From: Atriophallophorus winterbourni
Taxonomy: Eukaryota; Platyhelminthes; Trematoda; Plagiorchiida; Microphallidae
Length of the DNA stretch: 64,000 nt
Reading direction: 5' to 3'
NCBI GenBank assembly: GCA_013407085.1
Contig: JACCGJ010014504.1
Coordinates: 1 to 64,000, forward strand
In this document: piece by piece, positions 38,701-53,700 of the stretch
Layout: each line of letters begins with the position of its first letter
Position numbering within the stretch: position 1 is the first letter of the stretch
Notes under the pieces: model-generated
Told to the model about the DNA's origin: nothing
What the model saw: the letters and a program-made list of their open reading frames with translations, nothing else
Database searches by the model: none
Program-made: the position numbers and the translations under genes

Positions 38701-41700
38701 TTCTCTTCTCCTTCTGGATCGGTGACGAATACTCTCAATGGAGCCGTTTCATTTGGTTTGATACATTCCGCCTCGCCAACCTGATAACGAAACAAGGGAA
38801 ATATGTGCAAATTACATATAATAACATAACGATTTGCGCGAATCCAAGCCATGCATTGCTATAGTATTGTACGCTTTCGGTCATCGAGAATTGGTCTCAA
38901 ATAATGCTGAATTCAAGTCGACACGATGCGTCACCGAATGATGAAAGTTGAGCATTCGCACAAACTAAAGCGCTTTCTTTTCGAACGTTATTTCCTACTT
39001 TAAACAAAAATCAAACAATGTATGTTCCCGGAGCTGGACATCAAGTTTATTCGACGGATCATTGATTTGTTTAACGCCAGACGTTAATATAACGGGATGC
39101 TTGGCTTTAAAGCAAGCTTTCGAAGTGTGCCTAACATGTACACCGTTTTTCAGTAAATAAAGAGTCTCGGTATCACAGCAGGTAGGATGTTCGACTCCAA
39201 TTGCAAGTTTCAGGTTAGAATCCAATCACGGTTGAAAGTCGGAGAATTTGTGCTCACCCAAATACATACCACACTCACATGTGGAATGGCCACGCGTCCT
39301 CTAAATCGTCCTCGCTTAAAATTAAATTTTTCCACACATTTTTCTTTCTTTTCTATTATCAAGTAACCTTTTTTGTAGTTAATTTTTTACACATGTTTCT
39401 GTGTAAACCAAAGATGATCTACGTTCAGCACGCTATAAATGAGATGTAATTTTTATAATTTGGAAGGCGGAGTTTGCTCTGCCCCGGTTGGAGAAATTTC
39501 AAACAAATACTCAGAAAGCGCGATTGGAAAAAATCTCGCCGGCTGAACTTTCGTCGATTGTCATCGCAACGTTTGCTGTCGCTGGTAGACACATTTGAAG
39601 TTGCTTCGGATTTGAAAATTTCACTGGTAATCCAACGTTTTCCATAAAAACGGTAATTTTTATCTTCTCATTATATATTGTGTAATCTGGAAATTGGTGT
39701 GGTGAAATTAATATTTGCTATTTCTTCTGGAAAAAATACTTGGAAAAATTTATGCAACATTCTACAATGGATGCAGTCTGCGAGACCATTGCATTTTTAA
39801 GGTTTCCTGCTAAAAATACACTGATAAGCACTATCCTCAAATGCCAGAACTGTTTGAAAAGAAAAAGGAATTTCCAACAAACAAAAATCACCAATCTGCA
39901 CAAACTCACCGAATTGTGTTGGTTGCATTGCTTGGGAGCTGAAAAATGGATGTACACTAATGAAATTTGTGACGATGTATAAATTAAATAATAAATATTT
40001 AAGGTGGCCGGAAGCGATCAATCACGGCTTGCAATCGCTTACTGGCTTTTACGTCATTTCATATAGTTTCTTTTCTAACATTTGGGCATACGGATGACTG
40101 TTTATTTATACGTAACAGAACGCACAATGATGAACACCAAACGGAAGAGAGAGATACATTTCATTCGCATTTACAATTTCACTAATCGCCTCTTGTGCTG
40201 CGAAGCGGATTAATTTCTAAGCATAAATGCTAAATTTCCTAGAATCGACTGTATCGGGTTTATGCCTAACTATTTCGCTGGATTCTACTTTCGAAGTTGT
40301 TGCAAAAGGCTAATTTGGTTGCATTGAACTCGATTTTCTAGGGTGTTAGACATTTTATCACGAATTTTTCCGAAAGCTATTCGTTTTTTATATTGCCGTT
40401 TTATTATTTTATTCGACTTCCAAGCGCTATGTGAATCAAGGTGACGGAATTCTGCTTGATCATCATATCAGCGTTGCTGTGGCGGGTGCTCTGGTATGCC
40501 AGGGAAGTGCTAACCTGATGAGTCAAGGCAAAGTTTACCTAAATTCTTCGAGCATCTAGTGCAGACTTGCTATGAAGCATAGTAACAAATTACACAAGTT
40601 AATTCTCATATTGGTGTCCATTGAAAGATTCACGATATTTCTCTGTTGTATCGTAGTTGTTGATGCCCTCTTTCGGTAGATGTCGACCACAGACTTACAT
40701 TCCAAAGTGTTTGGGATAAACCATCTATCGAACAACGCTCACAGCGACGAACAGTAATCAGTTGAACGACGTCAGTCACCCGCAGACGGCGTGAGCTACG
40801 ATCAACAACCGGGTGCAGTGTCTTCTTTTCCTCCGCTTGCAGAAGATGGTGTACACAGTGCCTACAAATTGAGCGGTCAAGTGCAAGTCGTTCCCAAATC
40901 GTAGGGTCAATGTCAAAAGCCCTCGTATTTCTCATCATAAATAGATCTTTCAGAATATGGCGATTTTATTCGATACACCTGACCACTGGCATCATTACCT
41001 CCCCACGTAGAGAAACATGTCTGTTGACTAGATTTAGAATGTAATTCAGCATTCACTATTTTGTCTTCCACGATGTGTTTAAGATATGGTGGATGCTTCT
41101 TGAAATGGAAAGCATTCAGCTTCAATTCGTGTCTTGTGTGGATGATCCAGGTTTCACTGCCGTAGAGTCGAGCATTTAGTGCGCTCGCGCTGTATACCGT
41201 CATCTTTTTCTTCACAGTAAACTTGGGGTGCCACAGACACGAAACAAGAGAGAAGCCGCTCTGTCAATCCACTTATGAATCTCAGTGTCTAGCAAGATTT
41301 TATACGCAGTGGTTGAACCAATTTATGTCCAATGATTTACTGGTTCAAGTTGGATGTGCACCCGTGGTGAGGGAAATGATACAGCCCGTTGACTAAGCTC
41401 CTGCTCCTGCTGATGATCCGACCAAAGTATTTACGTGCCGACTAAAAGCAAAAACGTGGCCCGAAAATTGGTTTCATCAATCCAGTTCAACGTGTCTTCA
41501 AAATATAACTTTTGGAACGAACCTCCCTATATTTCAACTCCAACTGAGTCTAATTTTGCAGCCTTCGCACAATGATGGCCACCATCCAGAGTGTTAAGTT
41601 GCGGTGAACATCCACGACCTGGTTAATTTAATTGCATTCATCGGCAATCCACATAATGACAGTGAACATCCTGTCTAAAAGTCAAATAAAACCTCGTGCA

Positions 41701-44700
41701 TCCTCATCTTGGAATTTTGATCCCGGTGCTTATTTTTTCAATTGGTATTAACTAACCGCAATGCGTAAAATAGCTGCTACATCACACAATAATTTACACG
41801 AGTTTCGCGTCCTCCCTGACTTGCTGACATGCGATTTTGATCTGGTTTAGCAACCAATTTCCGGCCACCTGATTCAAATCAAGCTCTCCAATTTCATCGA
41901 CCTTGAAGAATTGTATATAATTTGATATTGCCTGACGTTGTCCATCTTCTCGTGTTGTTGCCGGAACCAATCGGATGCAATCTTTCCGAAATCCGAGTTT
42001 TGGAGCTTATTGCTCCCACGTTGAACGAGAGGTGGTGTTCTTCATATCATCCGAAAGTTCATGATTAGCGCTCATCACGAGTGCTCTTTAAAACTCCCCA
42101 AAATTTCCCTCGGCCAATCACTACTTCTTCGAATCGAAATTGTAAGCACCTTTTGACCTGAATACCACCGGCTGCAGAGGCAAGCTTATCGTGCAATATA
42201 TCATTCGCTAGAGGTAGAATGGCTGTCGATAGGTTTGAATTGATTGACTACATAATACCATAGTTTGCCCAATAATCGTTGCAAAAAAATGTGACGTTAA
42301 TTTTTCGGTGCATGGACAAAATGCAGTTACAGAGCGCAATACATTTAAGCAAGAAAATTGTTCTAGTTTGCCTTTGGATTGCTCTTTGATGAACTAGTGG
42401 GTTTTTCGGGATAAGAACCATTTTGTTTAAATTACAATCAAACAAAAGATATTTGAATTTTTGTTAGGTTAGGTACGACGAAATAATCTACATCGAAATC
42501 GAAAACATGGTTTTCAAATTGAGGAAGTTAATTAATGAGCGAATGCTGAACTAAACACGTGACGGTATGATAAAAATTTGCTTGTAATTTTTTGCTTGGT
42601 TGAAACTGTTTTATAATTACTAGAGGAAACTTATTCCCCGTAAACTTTCAACATAACTCTTGAATGTGTTTGGTTCACGACACAGAGAGGAACTTTCTCA
42701 TATCAAATGCAATTTTGAGTAGTTTCTCGAAATCCAGTCAACACCAACGATTTCGTACAGTGTACTGTGCTGCACTCTCAGATAGTATCGAAAACTTTCA
42801 CAAATCAAAAGGTTCAACTAATGTATATAAATAAACAGCTTGACTTACAAGAACCTCGAAGAGGTAAGTACACGACACTCAAGAGAATCCGATGCTTCAA
42901 CAGTTCAGGTGAAGGTAGTGGGTGCTGAAATAAAGAGTTTTGCATCTATCGATCATTCAACAATGACAATTTTGCAGGATCGTATGAATAATAACAAGCT
43001 AAATACACTTTATACTAGTAGCAACACAAATTTTTCACAAAGGTGTTATCAAAACCCAACGTTAGAATAACTCACTCATCACATGTAAATTAGATGCAAC
43101 TTTTTAAACGCACTTCATTTACTGGGTGAAAAAATGTTACAAAATTATTTGATCAGTTCAACAATATATCCAAAATGCGTAAGTATTTTGTTTAAACCTG
43201 GAAGACATGGTTTTGCAGTGAGCAGCACATGCAAATGTCAGAGATGTAGAGTTCGTGACTGAGAGACAGTAAATCTATCTTTTCACATACCCATGAAAGC
43301 ATCGGGATATGACGACCTCTACCCAAAGAGGTATTAGCTTCACGGTGGAACTTAGCGATTAATTTACCTCAAGAGATGTACTTCATCCATAGACACAATT
43401 TATTCTAAGTAAAAATGCGAAAAAGGAAAGCGTCTATGGTGAAATAGATGATAGAAATAAGTCGAGTAATTCAGGATGCAAATCCGCCTAGTACCATGTA
43501 TGTGAAATAATACAGTCCTATCCGTAGTACCGGTAATATTACTCCATAAAACATTATCCATCACTATTCATTATTATGACCCTTCTTCGGACCGAAAATA
43601 ATTAATACATTAGTTTTGAGCGGGTATGTAAATTCTTCTTTAAAAATTACCGAATTCATCTCATTTGAAATGTAGGCGTTTATCAATGGAAACAATTGCT
43701 ATTTAAGTATGTCATTGTGATAATCAATAATCATTTGCTACTCAAACTCAACTCGAGAATCAATAATCCAGCTTCACTGATTAGCTTGGAGGACAACCAA
43801 ATCTTGCTGATGTAGCTGCCCACAGGTCCGAATTAATCGGTGAGAAAAAGCCTACTTGGACATTCTACATCCGTCCGCAGTTTTGACAGGTGTGAAAAAT
43901 TGATTTCTATTCACCCTCGCAAATTACGATACACGCATATGTGAATCGAAGTAATTGGCGTGCATAATTAAATAACCCCGGCCAGTTTGAATGCCGCTCG
44001 CGTCTCATGCGCGATTACACTGCGCTAATTCATAAACGCGAATAATTTGCAACAAATGAGGGATCTCGCAGCAGTGATGAGAAAATGCCTATAATATTGT
44101 TTCAAAACACAGCATTTCGATCGATTCGATATTGTTCTCAAAGTTAGTTTCGCGACAAAGTTAGTCTTTTTTGCAACGACCTATTGTTAATTGAATTGTT
44201 CAAGTTGGGTACAGCAGTCCATGTAGACAAGCGCCCACGAAACTGCCAACTACAAAAGTCATCTGACTTTAGTGGCTTTTTAAGACCTTAGTGACGTGAA
44301 GCCAGAAAAAGTTCTTTTCGTGAATCTCGAACAAGGAAATCAACCATAGATAAGGGTGTACTAGAGATACAACGTCGGTTGAATGTATGATGTGAACACT
44401 CTAGACATTGTTCATACAGTTTATGAAGAAATAGCTGTGAACCACAAACTATGAAGTTATATTGCCAAGCTAGAGAAGAATATGCGCCATTGTTAGCCGT
44501 TAAACAAAGATCACTTAGACAGTATGCGAAAGTTTCCCATTACTACATATTTCTGTGAACCACAACAGAGAGACTGAGTTTGTTTCTTAAGTTATTCGCA
44601 GTGTTTTGAAACATGAAATAATCATATGTGTGCGACCATATGGATAATTACTTAAGGAGACCAATACAATAAGTTCTGTTGCAAAAAATTCAGAATGCTG

Positions 44701-47700
44701 CCCAAAACAGCGTTCCGTGTAAAGATCTAATAAGGTTATAAAGTTTATCAACGTTAGTGTTCGTTTTATATTTTAAATAGTGAAATCGAAATGGATAGTA
44801 AAAGTTCCGATGTTTTCTGTTGATTGTGCTGCTCCAGACAAAATGCATAGAACAGATTATTGCATGATAAAACTCACGTGAGCTTGAAAATAGATCTGGT
44901 TGATGTATGTACCATAGGCATCATCATCCTGTGGTACAAATCGCGGGAGAGGAGGGCATAATAGTGTAGAGCCGAAGCACTTTTGCAAACTAGTAGCCAA
45001 TTGGATTTGATCTTGAACACTGAAGTTCGGATTGATGCATACATGATCGATAAAATGCGAAAGATTAGGTTGTCCGCGTAAGATGTTTTATGTAAGAATT
45101 TGGTGAAATTTGAAAATAGAAGCTAGTTTTTGTTTTTCAAACATGAATATTTAAGATCTGTGATTTTGTTTTGTTGTCAGATTAGATAGTAGAAACTATT
45201 TGAACCAATGTCATATTTAACCAACGTACGTAATGTGCAGATGTGATGTGCAACATCAATAAGCGCTAATCACGAGTTTTTGGAAGATATACACAACATC
45301 ACCATGTAGCACAACTCAAGTGCAGGAAGTGCCGAATGGACAGACGACTATAACCCGGAACATCTTTATTATTCCGATTTCGGAAGGATTGCACTAGAAT
45401 TCGTCGAGCGACGACATTGTAAGAAAGATGGGTCGATGAACAACGTCAACCGCTATCGAACGATATGCAACGATATGCCCTTGAGTTGAACCGGGTGGCA
45501 TGAAATTGATTGACAAATCAGATCGAAGTGATAACTGGAGTGACATCTTGTGGTCAGCACTGTGGTAGTGTTATTTTCCTATAAAAGGTAAGCAAGTGTT
45601 TTTATCTTTATCATGTACGTCGTAAACGCGTTTAAACAACAAGCTATCTCTTGTGTTGGACAGATTGACCTTAGCCTTACAATCGACGTGATAAATGTTG
45701 AATTGAGTGTTCTAAAACCTGTGCACGCAACTAATTGAAGTAAGATCAGGATCGCTGCCTGATTTGGCCTCAACTCAAGCCCCACCGATTGCTACAACAT
45801 TGAAACACTAACAATACATTTCCATCACACAACCCACGACCGGTTTCATGATGTTTGCCCTCAGTGCATAGATGCAGTACGATCAGCCTCAGCATGATTT
45901 GAGAGAGTCGATAAATGGTAATCCAAGTTCGAACTTTAAAGCCACTGTTGCATAAGGCACGTAAGCACACGTAAAAAGCTAGTAAGCCGATGATCTTGAA
46001 CAAACAACCCATATTTGAATGCATTTGTATAATATAAACCGTTTCCAATTTTAAACTTAACACGCTGATCTTAATATTCTGATGTTTTCACAATCAGAAA
46101 GAAAGTAATTTCAAATGTGTCTCAGAAACAACAGATTCGTATTAAATTTTAACGGGTGTAATGAAGCCCAGTTCAGAGAAATGTTACTCACATTTGCGTG
46201 TAAAGTGACATAATCAAACGTTATTCGACTTTATCGACTGGATTCAGATTGAAAGATCGAATGTGAAGCGTTTTTAGTGATTAATATTTTGTCTATGCTG
46301 CAGTCGATGCAACTATACTCCCCAATTTTTACTGTGGAATCGTGAGCATTCATTGAATACTTGACCTTGAGATGAACGAGATAAACAGTTCATGTCCTGA
46401 TCGCTTCAACATGAGATGTTTCGTAAGTCTAAATTATCCACTGCTTATTGCTCTGCGAGGGAGTGTAGTGTTATTCTGTAATCTTCATCCACGTATGAAA
46501 CGTCGGGCTATGGGTTTTTTGAATTATGTCTTACAATGCAACAATGACTTGTATTGCTGGTGATGATGTCCGGTTTATTCAACAAAATGTATTATAAGTG
46601 AAATAATGTCACCCACTAGGTATTGTGCTAACTAAATCGGATAATAATTCACTAACTTCTACGAAATAAAATTAAAATTGCTTGAAACATCAACCCTGAT
46701 TTTCTGACAATTACATGATGTTTCTACGTTTATCCCGTAAATAAAGCAGCTGTAATTTCTCTTTAAACCCTCGGAATAAATTTATTTTTGTCTCCGAAAA
46801 TTTAATTGCATCTTTCAACACCGTAAAATATGTTTCCTGTAATGTGGGCAGACAACAAAATCAATCGGTTATCAGGTCTGTTCTCACCTCAGGCTGTCTA
46901 GTCGCAAAATGAGTAGGAGCGGGTAGGGTGTGATGAGAAAACCCACGCTGTTGATAGTCGCGAACGCAGTCTGAAATGTCGAATAGTTGACGGCCAAACT
47001 TGCATTCAGGGAATCAATAAAAAAGGTGGAAATGTGTAAATCTTCAAGCGAACGACATGACGCAACGAGATCAGAACATGCAAAACGTAATGGTGAATTC
47101 GGCAAATGATTATCTGTTAGAATTTAATTGTAATAAACGTTCGATTTGTTGGCATGAGATATACGACATATCGCGGTGTATTGAATCACAGATATGACTG
47201 AGAACATTTGTTTCAATATTAAATCTAAAATGGTACATCACATGAATCGTAGTCTGTAGCGCTGCGAGTATTGGGTAATCTTTGTTGGCATTCTTCGGTC
47301 GATGTCGACCATAGCAAGCGTTACGATTTCACGCTCCGTTTCAAACGACTACACAGTCCCATTCGTGAGTAACAATCTTCTCAATAGCGTTCAAAGCGAT
47401 AGAGGGCATTCATATGCTGTCGGTGTGAGCTATGTTCAATAGCCAAGAGCAGCATATCTGCGTGGATGGTCCAGGTTTCGCTGCCATGCACGCACGCCCA
47501 GTATACAGTAATTTTGAATTCATGGTAAGCTTGCGATTTCCCTAGATATGAGAGTTCATAAGGGACAAGATAACAGTTACTCTGTCATGCCGCTTATCAA
47601 ACTTGGTGCTTAGAAAAGGGTTATCTCTGATTGTTGAACGAAGAATAAATGTACTGGTTCAAGCTGACATTTTTACAAAAAAGATGGGAGGTGATAACAA

Positions 47701-50700
47701 CTCTCGACGAAAAACTTTGGCCTTGTTTGTTTACCCAAATTGATCGCATGCTAACGTGAGCCGCACATTTGCGACTGAAGCTGCTCTTTGGAGTGAGGAA
47801 TGAACAAACAGCTTTGACTTCTAACTATTCACTCATTGTATCTATCTTTAAACCACATGTGGAAAGATCGATTCGGTGTATGAATTTGTAAAGCTATTCT
47901 CAGTATTCAGAGGGCTAATCTAATGGATTTGTTATTCTGAGCTAATAAAGCTTGGTTCTATTGCAAGAAAGATAAGGTTTACACGTATGTCTGACACAAA
48001 GACTTAAGTGTGTAGTTTTCTAAAAGACGATGTGAATTTTCAATAGTTATACATAACCCAAAATTTCGTGGACAGTTTGACCAAGACTCGGGATCTGCTT
48101 CAAATCCGCTATTGAAATAACCCAATATCCTTACTTAACGTTTCTGCTGCGGGGTAGTTGTGAGCATACGACAAAGGCAATCTGTTTCAGCGTGCGCGAC
48201 AGAGAGCGTTGGTGCATAACTGTTGATCAACGAAATGATACCAGTACTGCACTTAAGATATAGAGTCCGATCCTGTTCATTCCTGAAGCTTCCTTGTTCT
48301 AATACTTTTAGTAAGCTGATCGCACAGCAACCCGAACTGCATGCAATGGAGGTTCATCAAAGATACTTACTTTCGAAAATATGTGTAATCTCTTTCTTTT
48401 AACATACCAGTGTCTGGTAGCCGAGATTCACATAAGGCAGCAGCTTTGCATGTCAGCATTTTAGTTTATAGCTGATGATTGTTCTTATTTCTCGGATGTT
48501 CGAGACGTCGTCATGCAATCCAGAAAGCACTTTTTCACTTGGTATGGAAATGCAGTCTGCTTCTCAATTGGTCCATAATGAGGATATCATACATTGGTGA
48601 AGCCGTACATTATTGTGTGATGTTTTCCCAGTTTAAGGCGGCGGTAGTCTTTCAATGATATCTGAAATTCTCTCGCATCGTCGAAAGCAGCCACTTGCGC
48701 AAAGCTCTACGTCAGTCAAGCCATATTTTTAACCGATATCTGCTGTCTACCATGAAATGGGATATCCTTTCTCCATTGGTTTACTGAGATGTAAACCAGT
48801 GAAGTTCAATATGGAGAAATACCTTACGCTCCTGTAACCAGAGCTTCATTTCCTCGGCACTATCTAATCTAAGGAAAAGCTGAACTGATGCATTCGCTCA
48901 AATACGCAATCGCAGTAGTTGCTAGGACGAAGCTGAATTAAACTACAAAATTTCTCTCACGGGACTATACTAATAAAGTTGTTTTTTTTCGACGCTGAAA
49001 TCTGAAGCCTTTTTCATGATTTGTTATAGCCACAAGACATTAGTGGTGTGAAATAATGGTTTCCCCACCCTCGAATTATGAGAACAACCTTTCCGGAGCA
49101 AACTGGAATTGAAGTGCCGTTCACACGGGACCCCGCGTATAGGAGAGGAGCTGGATTTTGTTATCACAGACCAAATGAGACGCTCGCCAATAAGGGATAT
49201 ATATACACTCATAGTATTATCAGTATGAATAAAATTTACATTCCATCTGTTATGAAAACGCACGTATATAAGACGAGTAAAATACATGATTTGAAAATGA
49301 TTAGCAGCGTTCACATGAGAAATGATTTATTTGCCCTACAACCAAAACTTTTAGGCACATTAATTCTATCATGCTCACAATCTCTTTCTTTGCACCTGAA
49401 TCTTATTTTAAGAGGGATAACACGTCAACCGAATTGCACCTTAGTGGTACTAAACTACAGAACTTGTTCGTTAAAATTTAACCAACCTGTATTCTCGCGT
49501 AAAAATCGCGTGGAATCTCTTCACTGGGGGAAGTCGTGTTCCGCCATGAATTCTTGTTTATGTGTTCTTGGTGAAGAATGCTGGAACCCGCCATGAGTAT
49601 ACGAGATTGTGCATCCGATTCAGTCATCACGAAGCAATCAAATATGAGACACCTGCACGTTTAGAAAACAACGTTTGAGCAATTTTCTGCACTGCATCAT
49701 TTATTGGAGAATGTTAATCCAGATTGGAGGGTGAACATAATTTTTTTGAAATCTTTAATTCGAAATGGTGTACATGTAAACATTTCAACCTGAATCGTTC
49801 GAGAGCACAAACCAAGTAACGGATCTGCTATTGCGCGACCTCTTGGCTGATGAAGATACAGTCATCAGTACTCACGCATAACAGCAGCTCCAGTCGCCAA
49901 TAAACTGCTCTGCGTCAAAATGCAATGACATTGGGCTGACATTCAACATAAACAGGATCAAGTCCTTGGCCATGGGACTGTATCACGTACCATCTTCTCA
50001 GCTGAAAAATTCCAGCTTGAACCAGTACATCATTGCACGTATCTTAGATAACCTCTAGCAAGAAACTGAAATTAATAAGCTAGTTGGCAGAGCATTGAAT
50101 GCTCGTATCTGAAGTAACCGCAAGCTGGCCGTGAAAACAAAACCACGCGTGCCTTCCAAATGATTTACCGTAATGCAGTAAAACCTGGACCATATACACA
50201 AAAAACGAACTGATTCATCCGATTTTTAGAGCATTATGGATGGATAAGTTACTAATACACAAGTGCTTTACAAAGCTTGCTAGAAGAGCGTATATACTTC
50301 AATATGATAGTGTTTCCTACGCTTGCTACGAGAAATGGTAGTATTCCAAAAGACCCACTCTAGAGAAAATTTGCATTCAGGAAGTTGACTATTTGACAAG
50401 ACGCACTTGTGGTAGCATTACAACGTGATTTTAAAAATCTTGCCGTTGACAAAATGTTAGTATTTGCGTGCTTTTATATCATACACTGTACAACCGTTTT
50501 GGTTATTCTGCACTTTATAAAGTAGGGAAGTACAAACAAAACCTACATGTCTCGAACCAGTGGTGAAATTGCACACGATGCTTGAAATTTCAAGCCACTG
50601 TTTGATAAGACTGTCAGCACGAAACATCTGCCAATTACGTGAACATATCCATGTGGACAAAGCAATGGCATTGCCGATTGAAAAGCTAGTATGGTCGGAT

Positions 50701-53700
50701 AGTTTCTCTTATCCCATGCCTTTAACCGCATCCAAATGTGCATGCTTGCAATCATGTAAAATAACCGGTTGATCCTGCCAGCCATATCCATCAGTATATT
50801 CGAACTCAAATTATTCACTTCAAAATATTCCATTTGCTATCCAATGTTAACATTTACACACCGATTTAAATACCGATAATTAGGGAAATCGAAATTTAAA
50901 ACGACATTTCGTTCAACAGAAAAACACAAGCTCAATCTCGTCACATTAAACGGTGACGAACTGTTGAAAATGAATCTCATGTAAGGCTTGATAGTATTAT
51001 AAACTTTGAACCAGTTAGATGAGAGCGGAATGAGGCAGAGTTTTCATGCAATCTGTTAGAAATATAGAAATCAATGATTACAAAATATTTGTATACATTA
51101 CAGAATAAATGCATGATCATAAATTACTCGAGCACTATTACGTAGACAGTATAACTGGGTCTCGCTCTAAACAGAATGACGTTTCATAACGCATCATACT
51201 CTTCATCAATTCTATAAAATTTCGTTCTTATCAAGTCAGAAATTCAGAAATGGGTTTCTATGAACCTGGAATTGATACGTTTCTAAAAATTGTATTGCAT
51301 CAATTTTTAAAATAAACTCTGAAATTCTTAAATGAACTCTGTGCCTCCGTTGAAAATGATACACATAAACCAAACGGAGCAAGCCACGGTTTGGCATCAA
51401 CGGATACATTCACCTGTGTAAAATATCTTGTCGCTGGCTTTGATAACCTGTTTCAAAATAAATTCATTCCCTCGCAACCATTGCTTGTTTATTTATTTAA
51501 CGGTAATTAAAACTGATTTCCAGCGATTATAGCTGGATTTTCAGACTAGCGCTAAGTGATATCAAATTTCAAATCCGATTGTGATTATTCTACCACGTTT
51601 TTGAAAGCAAAATTGTTTGGCCAATTAAACTTCTCGCCTCACTTGTTTACTCGAGACACAATTATCTGCCATTAAACTAATTGTTTCATTGCTGAATGTT
51701 CTCGTAATTTGAGGTATTATCTAGTATTATTATTCTCCTACGAATAGATTGTAAACTATATTGACTGGATGGGAGAGTACATCGGATTTGTTCTGAATCA
51801 AGGAGTTCAACCTACTGAATGCTAGATTGAATTCGACATCAAACAATAGTACTAGCGCATGCGGATCCTGATCCTACTGTCCCTACCTGATGAGTGCAAA
51901 CAGCAAGAAACTGGTCGTGGTGTGTGTGTGATGAAGATGCATGCAAATGAGCTTTTTATTCATGTTCATGGGCTTTAAATCCAGTCTACATGAGTGGGGG
52001 CTCATTTGCTTGAACAGGTTGGTCGTACCAACCTTAGCCAACAGCACATACAAGCGCAACTTGTTTACCATTCTTCTGCTGTTTCGAGCGCATGCGAATC
52101 CTGATCCAACTGTCCTTACCTAATGAGTGCAAACAGCACGAAACCGGTCGTGGGGTGTGTATGTGATGAGAATGCAAGCTAATGAGCACTTTTTAATAGT
52201 AATGTGTATTTTCTGTTTACACCGGAGACCGAATTAACGTGACAATCTTTATCTTTGAGTTATTTCATTTTTCGTTGGAATAAAACGTGAAAATAGATTA
52301 CCGTGTTCCAAGTAAAAGTAGCTGTCGTATCGCTCGGAGAAACAAGATTTCACGCAGGGCAATAGGCGATTCCTTTCCGGAAGAAACTAGTTGAGCGGTT
52401 TCAATGTAATAATGCGCGAGCGGTCGACCGAATAGTTTTGCGGAATGTTGACCGATGCAACCAACTTCAAGACATTTTGACCGGGACAAACGAATATACT
52501 CCGAGGATAAGAGAAACCGATAGAATCCTTCGGAGGAAAGATAGCCTAAAATGAGAAAAATGGTGCAAATGTGAATAATCTAATGTTTTCTAAACGTACA
52601 TATTTTTCTATTAGTTATCAACATGTACCAAGATAAAACGGCAATTCAGACTTCACCATCAATATCCCTTTCAGTTACAACAATCTTTTTATTTTGGCAT
52701 ACTTAAGCGCCCAACTTTGTCAATTGAACCTAAAAGTTTGTCGAGGAAAAAATGATTCAGCAGTGGTTCGAAAATGAAGAATTCATAGAATACCGGGATT
52801 GCTTCCTCGCCAGACGTGGACTGCGATAGAATGATGACAAGTCAAGTGAACCGCGTGAAACACTGATAAATTGAATCTGGTTCTATGTAAACGTGACTCG
52901 ATAAAATTAAAAAAGCTGAAAAAATCAGCTCCAAATTTTCACCAAGTTAAAGCTGACGCCACTTGAATTTCTATTGTCAAAGAACCTATCGATCTTCCTT
53001 TTATCACCGTAAATGACCAAGCTTGACATACACACCATACCCTGATTTAATTCGCGATGCGGCGCTGTTTAAATTCTTTTTCTTTTCTTTTCTCTCATCT
53101 CACAACCAGAACCAATTATGGTATGAAATCACAAGCCTGATCCAGGCAAAGTGCCGCACAGTCAGAGACTGCACGTGGGCTAAGATACTGTCAGGTTGCT
53201 CAGGTCTAGACGGATTTGAGGAAGAAAAATGTTCAGCAAAGATCAGGAACCAGAACCAATTACGCTTTCCACCATTCTTCTTCTTCTTCTTCAGGCAATT
53301 GCGCGATCTTCTGACTTTTTGCGTGTCACAACAAATATTTAACATATCATAATTCAAATATTTATATTAATCATCTAATGTGCAGAATGTTCCTTCTCCC
53401 TTAATTAGAATGAAAAAATCGTTTGTAACCTGCTGTCATACTCGGCTAAATCGAAATTAGTCAACATTTTTTGCTATGCTGTTCATAATGTAAACTTTCC
53501 AGTGGCACAGATAACAAAAAATTAACAAATTTCTGCGCCATAAAATCATCATCATCATCATCGTCATCATTTTTAACTAACCAAAAGCATTTAGTGGAAC
53601 TAACTTGATCACGATTATTGCAGAATCATGTACGTAAAAGATGTTTGTAGATTGATTTGTTGGATATAATACGTTGATTACGAAATATTTATCGCCAATT

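Larger units (their letters stand above)
51854..52200 (+). repeat. HHR repeat family A, tandem dimer with two ribozymes
   Basis: AGCGCATGCGGATCCTGATC at 51854 recurs at 52087 (233-bp period). Both ribozymes flank one complete body, giving the unit HHR-body-HHR expected of a retrozyme-like insertion. Antisense to the host gene. Confidence 0.9.

Noticed and set aside
49078..49596. 172-codon plus-strand ORF as a gene
   Set aside because: Long for chance, but no domain, no splice context, and next to an RTE fragment; mentioned only in the region note.
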